6,063 bases of DNA from Dehalococcoidia bacterium (lineage in GTDB: Bacteria; Chloroflexota; Dehalococcoidia; GIF9; AB-539-J10), in the NCBI GenBank assembly GCA_023128875.1, contig JAGMDB010000139.1, positions 1 to 6,063 of the forward strand, in the 5' to 3' direction. How positions within the stretch are numbered: position 1 is the stretch's first letter; the number at the start of each line of letters is the position of its first letter. The translations under genes were made by a program, and so were the position numbers. The notes beneath the pieces are model-generated. The model had not been told where the DNA came from. It did not search any database and saw nothing but the letters and a program-made list of their open reading frames with translations. Shown in pieces: positions 1 through 5,332 of the stretch.

Positions 1-1383
1 ACTCACTACAATTATCCAGGTGAAACGCCAGAAGTGCTTCCATGTCTAGCTACCAGTTGGGATGTTTCCGAAGATGGCTTGAAGTGGACTTTTTATTTGA
101 GAGAGGGAGTGAAATTTCATTGTGGTCATGAGTTCGGCGCTGAAGCAGTAAAATATTCTATAGACAGGACTGTGGAAATGGGGAAAGGAGCTGCATGGAT
201 TTGGGCTTCTGTTGAAAGCGTAAAAGTGGTCGATGAATACACGGTTGAGCTCAACCTGAAATATCCTGCTCCCATTGACATAATAGCGTCTTCGGGCTAT
301 GGCGCTTACATAATGTGCCCGGTCTGCACGGAAGGAAAAACATCCGAATGGTTCTGGGCTGGAAATGGCTGTGGAACTGGCCCCTATAGGATCGTAGCAT
401 ACGAGAAAGATGAATACACAATCCTGGAAAAATTTGAGGACTACTGGGGTGGATGGGTAGACAATCAAATTGATAGATTCATTTACAAGGTAGTGCCCGA
501 AACTGCAACCAGGACAAAGATGTTGAAAGCGGGTGAAATCGATTTCACTTACAATGTTCCTAGAGAGACTATTCCAGAGCTAGAGGAAGCTCCTGACATT
601 GTGACAAAAAGCTTCCCCACATACTTGGTGTCCTATGCGCATTTAAACTGTCAGAAAGCACCTTTGGATGATATGCGGGTAAGGCAAGCTATTGCTTATG
701 CAACTCCGTATAAGGATATAGTAGACTATGTGTTAATGGGCTATGGGCAGCAATCGCAAGGAGTAATCCCTTCTGGCATGCTTGGACATTCCGAAAATTG
801 CAAGCAATATCATCTGGATCTTGACAAGGCTAGAGCGCTGCTAACTGAGGCTGGGTATCCTGGAGGAGGATTCACATTACACCTGAACTATATTTCAGGT
901 GTGGGCTGGGATAAGTTAGCGGAGATATGGGGTGCCTCGTTAGGAGAAGTTGGAATTACCCTCGAGGCAACGGGAATGCCCTGGTCACAAGCATGGAGCA
1001 TTGCTACAGGCCCTCTCGAAGAGAGACAAGATATTTGTATATATTCTTGGTGGCCGACCTACATCGATCCATATGATTTTCTCGGCAGTATGCTCCACAG
1101 TGAAGAAGAACCTATCGGCGCATATTCTTTCCACCTGACTTATTACAAGAATCCAGAGTTTGACAACCTCATAGACACCGCAAATGAATTGATTGGTTAT
1201 AACAGGGAGGAGGCACTTGGGCTATTTGACCAAGCGCAGGTTATCCTGATGGAAGACTCTCCGATAATTCCCCTTTACGATTATACCAGGGTCTTACCCT
1301 ACCGGGATAAATGGACAGGCATCAGCTTTAATCCAGCTTATGATTACGTTTTGCCTTTGTATGATATACGACTAGTAAGCTAA
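1..1383 (+). CDS. ABC transporter substrate-binding protein, family 5 (peptide/nickel type), 5'-truncated
   Basis: This is the extracellular receptor of the importer encoded downstream. The frame is open from base 1, so the gene starts before the window; the GTG at 34 is only an internal codon. About 460 residues are present. Family 5 proteins usually have 500-600, so roughly 80-100 N-terminal residues, including the signal peptide, are missing. Family hallmarks are visible: the ATSWDVSEDGLKWTF block followed by LREGVKFH (about bases 49-120), the CGTGPYRI block (370-393), EDYWGGW (436-456), the RVRQAIAYA block (679-705) and the C-terminal SPIIPLYDYTRV stretch (1258-1293). The usual HDG after the LREGVKF block reads HCG here. 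There are eight cysteines, two of them in a CPVC motif. The gene ends 27 nt before the permease gene. The ligand cannot be read from sequence; peptides are the default for the family, but sugars, nickel and other solutes are also known. Confidence 0.93.
   Translation, partial: THYNYPGETPEVLPCLATSWDVSEDGLKWTFYLREGVKFHCGHEFGAEAVKYSIDRTVEMGKGAAWIWASVESVKVVDEYTVELNLKYPAPIDIIASSGYGAYIMCPVCTEGKTSEWFWAGNGCGTGPYRIVAYEKDEYTILEKFEDYWGGWVDNQIDRFIYKVVPETATRTKMLKAGEIDFTYNVPRETIPELEEAPDIVTKSFPTYLVSYAHLNCQKAPLDDMRVRQAIAYATPYKDIVDYVLMGYGQQSQGVIPSGMLGHSENCKQYHLDLDKARALLTEAGYPGGGFTLHLNYISGVGWDKLAEIWGASLGEVGITLEATGMPWSQAWSIATGPLEERQDICIYSWWPTYIDPYDFLGSMLHSEEEPIGAYSFHLTYYKNPEFDNLIDTANELIGYNREEALGLFDQAQVILMEDSPIIPLYDYTRVLPYRDKWTGISFNPAYDYVLPLYDIRLVS
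879..902. repeat. Perfect 9-bp inverted repeat with 6-nt loop, inside the binding-protein gene
   Basis: ACACCTGAA at 879-887 is exactly complementary to TTCAGGTGT at 894-902, with the 6-nt spacer CTATAT between them. Two further G-T pairs could extend the stem outward (878/903 and 877/904). No T-run follows on either strand, so it does not look like an intrinsic terminator. It lies in coding sequence for the middle of the binding protein. A function is not shown; it may be a chance result of codon choice. Confidence 0.55.
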
Positions 1384-1400
1384 GCTAGCAAATCTATCAG

Positions 1401-1413
1401 AAAAGGACCTTTG
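1401..1413 (+). promoter_or_regulatory. Ribosome-binding site and TTG start of dppB within a small palindrome
   Basis: AAGGA at 1403-1407 is the only Shine-Dalgarno-like sequence ahead of the permease gene. It lies 3 nt from the TTG at 1411, which is short. AAAGG (1402-1406) and CCTTT (1408-1412) are complementary around a single central A, so the site and the first two bases of the start codon form a palindrome. With a real loop only about four pairs (AAAG/CTTT) could form, so any masking of the site would be weak within one RNA molecule. Confidence 0.45.
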
Positions 1414-2448
1414 TCGGGTGTTATAAGAGTGGGATTAAGGAATTATGCTGTTAGAAGAATTGCCCAAGCAATTGTCATCATAATAGGCATTAGCCTAATA
1501 GGATTTGTGCTTATTAGGCTAGTGCCTGCGAATCCAGGAGCACTATTGGCTGGACGCCATGCTACTCCAGAGCAGATGGAAGCTGCTGAAAGAGAGCTTG
1601 GATTAGATAAACCCTTGCCGACTCAGTATTTGATCTTCGCAGGAAAATTCTTCCAAGGGGATTTTGGGAATTCCTTAAGCACCAAGAGGCCCATCCTCAG
1701 CGATATAGGCAAATATCTTCCGGCTTCTATAGAGTTGATTGTAATATCATTAATAATCGCATTTCTCATAGGCGTTCCTTTAGGTATATTATCTTCAAGT
1801 AAAAAGGACACGGCTACTGATCATGGGAGCAGAGTATTCGCCATTGCCGGTGTTTCTCTAGCCTCATTCTGGCTTGCTATGGTGTTTCAAATTATTTTTT
1901 CCAGTAATCTTGGCATTTTACCCCTAGAGGGAAGAATTTCAATGGACGTTATCGTTAATTACCCGATTCAACGTGTCACGGGGTTTAACCTTGTTGATGC
2001 TCTGATCACCAGAAACTGGATTGGTTTTGCCGATACCGTAAAGCACCTGATTCTTCCTAGTTTAGCGCTTGCTGCTTATCCAATTGGTATGGTCACCAGG
2101 ATGACCAGGACGAAGATGATTGAAGTGCTTAACGAGGATTACATATGTGCTGCCCGAGCTAGTGGCTTACCCGAGAAAACAATATTGTTTCGATATGCTT
2201 TTAAACCATCTGCTGGGCCACTTTTAACTATATCAGGCTTGACATTCGCTTATATGCTGACTTCGACCGCGCTCGTGGAGTTCGTTTTCAGTTGGCCTGG
2301 ACTTGGTAGATACTTGGTGAGCGCCCTTTTTGTCGGGGATTATCCAGCTATAATGGGCGTAACGTTGCTCGCTGCAACTGCTTACGTTTTCGTCAACTTA
2401 GCTGTGGATCTATTGCAGACTGTAGTTGATCCAAGGATTAAGTACTGA
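1411..2448 (+). CDS. dppB: DppB/OppB-like ABC transporter permease
   Basis: This is one of the two inner-membrane subunits that form the translocation channel, paired with the DppC-like protein. It has 345 residues, normal for the family. Hydrophobic segments are near residues 15-38, 105-128, 142-166, 210-228, 270-292 and 315-337, giving the expected six helices. The long loop after helix 1 carries the family GLDKPLPTQY and GDFGNSL motifs (about 64-73 and 83-89). The EAA loop that docks on the ATPase is at about 242-265 (EDYICAARASGL, then FRYAFKP). The FSWPGLGRYL motif (293-302) and the C-terminal DPRIKY are also typical. The start is uncertain: TTG at 1411 follows a close AAGGA, while the in-frame GTG at 1429 would also leave helix 1 intact but has no good ribosome-binding site. 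The upstream in-frame stop is the binding protein's own TAA, since both genes share a frame. Arginine codons are 14 AGA/AGG and 4 CGN. Confidence 0.95.
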   Translation: MSGVIRVGLRNYAVRRIAQAIVIIIGISLIGFVLIRLVPANPGALLAGRHATPEQMEAAERELGLDKPLPTQYLIFAGKFFQGDFGNSLSTKRPILSDIGKYLPASIELIVISLIIAFLIGVPLGILSSSKKDTATDHGSRVFAIAGVSLASFWLAMVFQIIFSSNLGILPLEGRISMDVIVNYPIQRVTGFNLVDALITRNWIGFADTVKHLILPSLALAAYPIGMVTRMTRTKMIEVLNEDYICAARASGLPEKTILFRYAFKPSAGPLLTISGLTFAYMLTSTALVEFVFSWPGLGRYLVSALFVGDYPAIMGVTLLAATAYVFVNLAVDLLQTVVDPRIKY

Positions 2449-2452
2449 GGGG
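2447..2452 (+). promoter_or_regulatory. Shine-Dalgarno site of dppC overlapping the dppB stop codon
   Basis: GAGGGG lies 5 nt before the ATG at 2458 and begins within the TGA stop of the upstream permease gene (2446-2448). It supports the ATG at 2458 as the start and suggests that ribosomes finishing dppB could reinitiate on dppC. Confidence 0.7.
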
Positions 2453-2457
2453 ATTAT

Positions 2458-3369
2458 ATGGCAGAGCAAAGAAAAGGAGGAATAAGGAAATGGCTGGAAG
2501 AGCATGAATCCCAAATTAGAGAATTTAAGCATAGTTTACGTTTGCTCAGGAAGAATCCTTTGTCAGTGGCTGGGTTAATAATTATTCTTACTTTAGTGGT
2601 TATAGCAATTTTCGCTCCCTATATCGCTCCCTATCCTGAGCAAGCAACGAAACCTAATCTAGTAAAAGAAGAAATACTTATTCCTCCCAATCAATATCAT
2701 CTCCTCGGAACAGATCGCTTAGGGAGAGACGTGTTAACTAGAATAATTTATGGAACCAGAATTGCTTTGGAGGTAGTGGTTATGGTAATCACACTTGGTC
2801 TATTAATTGGTGTTCCGCTGGGTGCCATAGCAGGAACTTGTGGAGGAAAAATTGACACTGTGATAATGAGAATATGCGATGTTTTTTTGAGTTTCCCTTC
2901 TCTTTTGCTGGTTATTATTATTTGTGCAACAATCGGGCCTAGTCTGATGCATGCCATGCTTGCGCTCGCTATCTCGTGGTGGCCCTGGTATGCAAGGATA
3001 ATCAGAAACGAGGCAATTTCGGTGAAGGAAAGAGCATATGTGAAAGCAGCGAACAGCATAGGTGTTGGGAAGCTAACTATAGTTTTTAGGCACATCCTCC
3101 CAAACTCCATAGCACCGGTGATAACTCAAGCAACACTAGATGGAGGCGCAGTAATATTGTCCCTCGCCGGATTGGGCTTTCTCGGGCTAGGAGCTCAACC
3201 CCCTAGCCCGGATTGGGGTTTAATGATAAGCACCAGCAGACATACATTCCCTTTGAGCTGGTGGTGGACAGTTTTTCCAGGGTTAGCCATTTTTCTCGCG
3301 GCACTAAGTTTTAATCTATTGGGCGATGCTTTTAGAGATGTACTTGATCCAAGGCTCAGGAGAAGATGA
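2458..3369 (+). CDS. dppC: DppC/OppC-like ABC transporter permease
   Basis: This is the second channel-forming membrane subunit, expected to dimerise with the DppB-like protein. At 303 residues it is of normal length. A charged cytoplasmic N-terminus (about 1-33) leads into helix 1 (about 36-57), the layout of the OppC N-terminal domain. The conserved block HLLGTDRLGRDVLTRIIYG follows at 81-99. Further hydrophobic stretches are near 102-126, 144-161, 163-180, 218-243 and 268-290. The EAA loop is at about 190-216 (KERAYVKAANSIGV, then RHILPN). The FLGLGAQPPSPDWG motif at 241-254 and the C-terminal LGDAFRDVLDPRLR are hallmarks of the OppC branch and separate it from DppB. The ATG start has a good ribosome-binding site over the dppB stop. 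The gene end overlaps the next ATG by 4 nt (ATGA), so translational coupling to the ATPase is likely. Confidence 0.96.
   Translation: MAEQRKGGIRKWLEEHESQIREFKHSLRLLRKNPLSVAGLIIILTLVVIAIFAPYIAPYPEQATKPNLVKEEILIPPNQYHLLGTDRLGRDVLTRIIYGTRIALEVVVMVITLGLLIGVPLGAIAGTCGGKIDTVIMRICDVFLSFPSLLLVIIICATIGPSLMHAMLALAISWWPWYARIIRNEAISVKERAYVKAANSIGVGKLTIVFRHILPNSIAPVITQATLDGGAVILSLAGLGFLGLGAQPPSPDWGLMISTSRHTFPLSWWWTVFPGLAIFLAALSFNLLGDAFRDVLDPRLRRR
3183..3210. repeat. Perfect GC-rich 9-bp inverted repeat inside dppC
   Basis: CGGGCTAGG at 3183-3191 is exactly complementary to CCTAGCCCG at 3202-3210, with a 10-nt spacer. The arms encode parts of the conserved FLGLGAQPPSPDWG protein motif (Gly-Leu-Gly and Pro-Ser-Pro), so protein constraint and codon choice may explain it. 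No T-run follows on the plus strand, so it is not a standard terminator. A regulatory or RNA-stability role is possible but unproven. Confidence 0.55.
3358..3362 (+). promoter_or_regulatory. Ribosome-binding site of dppD within the end of dppC
   Basis: AGGAG lies 3 nt before the ATG at 3366 and 9 nt before a second in-frame ATG at 3372. The first gives the classic ATGA stop/start overlap; the second has the more usual spacing and would remove only two residues. Sequence alone does not decide between them. Confidence 0.5.
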
Positions 3370-4340
3370 AGATGCGATGCCCTTTGCTTGAAGTCAAAAA
3401 CCTTGCATTGGAATTCAATACTTACAGAGGTGTGGTATCGGCGCTAGATGGTATCAATTTTCAGATTTTTGGGAAAGAGAATTTTGGTCTAGCAGGAGAG
3501 TCCGGGTGTGGTAAATCAGTAACCGCATTGTCGATATTGAGACTTGTTCCCAAACCAGGAAGAATAGTTAAGGGAGAAATAATTTTTAGAGAAGAGGATC
3601 TGCTTCGGAAGAGCGAGAAGGAAATGCGCAAAGACAGGGGAAGCAAAATTTCAATGGTTTTCCAAGATCCAAATTCCTCATTAAACCCAGTATTTAGGAT
3701 TGGGAACCAAATCAGTGGAGTCATCAGAAAACATCAAAATCTTACTGAAAAAGAAGCAAGAGAGAAAGCTCTGGAATTGCTGGAAGAAGTAGAGGTTGCG
3801 GACCCCGTGAGGGTTTTAGAGTCGTATCCACATGAATTAAGTGGTGGAATGAAACAGCGTGTAATGATTGCTATCGCTCTCTCATGTCACCCAGATTTGG
3901 TGATAGCAGATGAGCCCACAACCAACTTGGACGTAACGATACAAGCTAAAATCCTGGATTTGATGTGTGGCCTTCAAAGGGATTTTAAATCCTCGATCCT
4001 TTATATCACTCACAATCTAGCTGTAATTGCAGAAATATGTGATCGGGTGGGTATTATGTATGCTGGGGACATCATTGAGCTTGGCTCAACTAAAGATATC
4101 TTTTCTTCGTCATTCCACCCTTACACTCAAAATCTGATTAAAGCTATTCCGGAGCTTGGAAAAAGAGAAAGAAAGCTAGCATCTATAAGGGGAGTGGTTC
4201 CAGATTTAATCAACCCGCCTAGCGGCTGCAGATTTCATCCTAGATGTGCGAGAATGAAAGCAACTTGTATAAGTGAAAAACCCAAATTAACTGAGTTAGA
4301 GAAAGGACATTACGTAGCCTGCTGGGATGTGTTTAATTGA
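3366..4340 (+). CDS. dppD: DppD/OppD-like ABC transporter ATPase
   Basis: This is a cytoplasmic ATPase subunit that drives import, expected to pair with the DppF-like ATPase. It has 324 residues, usual for the family. Walker A is GESGCGKS (44-51), the Q-loop glutamine is Q100 in VFQDPNSSLNP, the signature is LSGGMKQR (158-165), Walker B is LVIADEP (178-184) with catalytic E183, and the H-loop histidine is H216. The LSGGMKQR signature and ADEPTT wording place it with DppD/OppD rather than DppF. The D-loop reads TNLD where the common form is ALD, and the residue after H216 is N rather than the usual D. The C-terminal oligopeptide-transporter extension starts near HPYTQNLIKAIP (251-262) and ends with C288, C294, C301 and C319. 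That pattern is reported to hold a [4Fe-4S] cluster in a thermophile DppD structure. Start at 3366 or 3372; the 3' end overlaps the next ATPase gene by 14 nt. Confidence 0.95.
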   Translation: MKMRCPLLEVKNLALEFNTYRGVVSALDGINFQIFGKENFGLAGESGCGKSVTALSILRLVPKPGRIVKGEIIFREEDLLRKSEKEMRKDRGSKISMVFQDPNSSLNPVFRIGNQISGVIRKHQNLTEKEAREKALELLEEVEVADPVRVLESYPHELSGGMKQRVMIAIALSCHPDLVIADEPTTNLDVTIQAKILDLMCGLQRDFKSSILYITHNLAVIAEICDRVGIMYAGDIIELGSTKDIFSSSFHPYTQNLIKAIPELGKRERKLASIRGVVPDLINPPSGCRFHPRCARMKATCISEKPKLTELEKGHYVACWDVFN

Positions 4341-5325
4341 AAAGAGGAGCAAGACGTTACCTTTGGTGAGAATTAGTCATCTGAAAAAATATTTTCCAGT
4401 GCTGGGTGGTGTATTCGGTAAACCTACCAGTTGGGTTAAAGCGGTTGATGATATCTCATTAAATGTAATGAAGGGAGAAACTCTTGGTTTAGTGGGGGAA
4501 TCAGGATGTGGGAAAACTACCTTGGGCGAAACAATTCTAATGTTGCAAAAACCCACGGAAGGCAAAATCTACTTTGATGGGCAGGATATTACCCAAATTA
4601 ATCAGCGTGAAATGAAAGAGTTGAGGCCAAGAATGCAAATAGTTTTTCAAGATCCTTACTCCTCATTGGACCCTCGGATGCTGGTTAGGAACATTGTAGG
4701 GGAACCATTAAGAACTCATAGAAATCTCAATGAGAAACAACTAAACGAGGAAGTTCTTAAATTGTTAGATAAAGTTGGTTTAGCTGAGCAACATCTGCGT
4801 AGATACCCTCATGAATTTAGTGGAGGGCAGAGGCAAAGAATTGCTATAGCCAGGGCATTGGCATTGGCTCCCAACTTTATAGTGCTTGACGAACCTACAT
4901 CCGCTTTAGATGTTTCGGTTCAAGTTACGATTTTAGAGTTACTTAAATCACTCCAGAAAGACCTCAAACTAACCTATCTCTTCATTTCTCATGACCTAAG
5001 CGTAGTTGAGCGTATTAGTGATTATGTGGCTGTGATGTACCTCGGAAAATTGGTTGAACTTTGTCCAGCTGGAGAAATCGCTGAAAATGCATTACATCCT
5101 TACACTAAAGCATTAATTTCTGCTGTTCCAATTCCGGATCCAGGGGCAAAAAGAAAAAAGATTCTGCTGAGTGGAACTGTTCCAAGCCCGGTAAATCCAC
5201 CACAAGGCTGTAGGTTCCACACTCGCTGCCCGGTTGCAAAACCGGAATGCATGGAAGAGGAGCCACAATTATGGAATGTAGCGAGGGAACACTTTGTGGC
5301 GTGCCATCTTTATAAAAGGAGGTAA
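4327..5325 (+). CDS. dppF: DppF/OppF-like ABC transporter ATPase
   Basis: This is the second cytoplasmic ATPase, the expected partner of the DppD-like protein. From the ATG at 4327 it has 332 residues. The family opening HLKKYFPV followed by GGVFG (18-31) leads to Walker A GESGCGKT (57-64), the Q-loop Q108 in VFQDPYSSLDP, the signature FSGGQRQR (164-171), Walker B FIVLDEP (184-190) with E189, a canonical SALD D-loop (192-195) and H222 in SHDLSVV. The KYFPV opening, GGQRQR and LDEPTSALD mark it as the DppF/OppF branch. The C-terminal extension (HPYTKALISAVP, 257-268) ends with C295, C301, C308 and C326, again the pattern of a possible [4Fe-4S] site. The start is uncertain: ATG 4327 overlaps dppD by 14 nt without a good ribosome-binding site, while TTG 4363 or GTG 4366 lies after GAGGAG and fits the usual N-terminus better. 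Confidence 0.95.
   Translation: MCLIEKRSKTLPLVRISHLKKYFPVLGGVFGKPTSWVKAVDDISLNVMKGETLGLVGESGCGKTTLGETILMLQKPTEGKIYFDGQDITQINQREMKELRPRMQIVFQDPYSSLDPRMLVRNIVGEPLRTHRNLNEKQLNEEVLKLLDKVGLAEQHLRRYPHEFSGGQRQRIAIARALALAPNFIVLDEPTSALDVSVQVTILELLKSLQKDLKLTYLFISHDLSVVERISDYVAVMYLGKLVELCPAGEIAENALHPYTKALISAVPIPDPGAKRKKILLSGTVPSPVNPPQGCRFHTRCPVAKPECMEEEPQLWNVAREHFVACHLYKRR
4344..4349 (+). promoter_or_regulatory. Shine-Dalgarno-like GAGGAG inside the annotated 5' end of dppF
   Basis: GAGGAG sits just after the dppD stop (4338-4340) but downstream of the ATG at 4327. The next in-frame start codons are TTG at 4363 and GTG at 4366, 13 and 16 nt away, which is longer than usual. If it is used, DppF would be 12-13 residues shorter and would not overlap dppD. 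Confidence 0.35.
5316..5323 (+). promoter_or_regulatory. Strong Shine-Dalgarno site of the hydrolase gene overlapping the dppF stop
   Basis: AAGGAGGT is a full-length match to the anti-Shine-Dalgarno sequence, ending 9 nt before the ATG at 5333. It encodes the last Lys-Arg-Arg of DppF and includes the first base of its TAA stop. It fixes the hydrolase start and ties the gene to the operon. It is the best ribosome-binding site in the window. Confidence 0.85.
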
Positions 5326-5332
5326 AAAGACG

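Noticed and set aside
46..468. Long minus-strand open frame opposite the binding-protein gene
   Set aside because: It lies wholly antisense to clearly conserved family 5 coding, and its translation shows no recognisable domain.
1013..1025. Small inverted repeat CTCTC-GAA-GAGAG
   Set aside because: Only 5 bp with a 3-nt loop and no T-run; easily expected by chance in this length of sequence.
950..1138. Short plus-strand open frame within the binding-protein gene
   Set aside because: It is out of frame with the conserved coding and has no ribosome-binding site or recognisable product.
1374..1410. Possible attenuator between the binding protein and dppB (repeated AGCTA and GCTAGC)
   Set aside because: Only short 4-6 bp self-complementary pieces are present, with no stable stem or T-run.
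2748..3110. Minus-strand open frame of 120 codons opposite dppC
   Set aside because: It is antisense to the conserved permease motifs; its hydrophobic translation is the expected mirror of a membrane-protein gene.
5310..5317. TATA-like sequence (TTATAAAA) before the hydrolase gene
   Set aside because: It is too close to the ATG at 5333 for an archaeal promoter with a normal start site, no -35/-10 pair is evident, and it is part of dppF coding and the ribosome-binding site.
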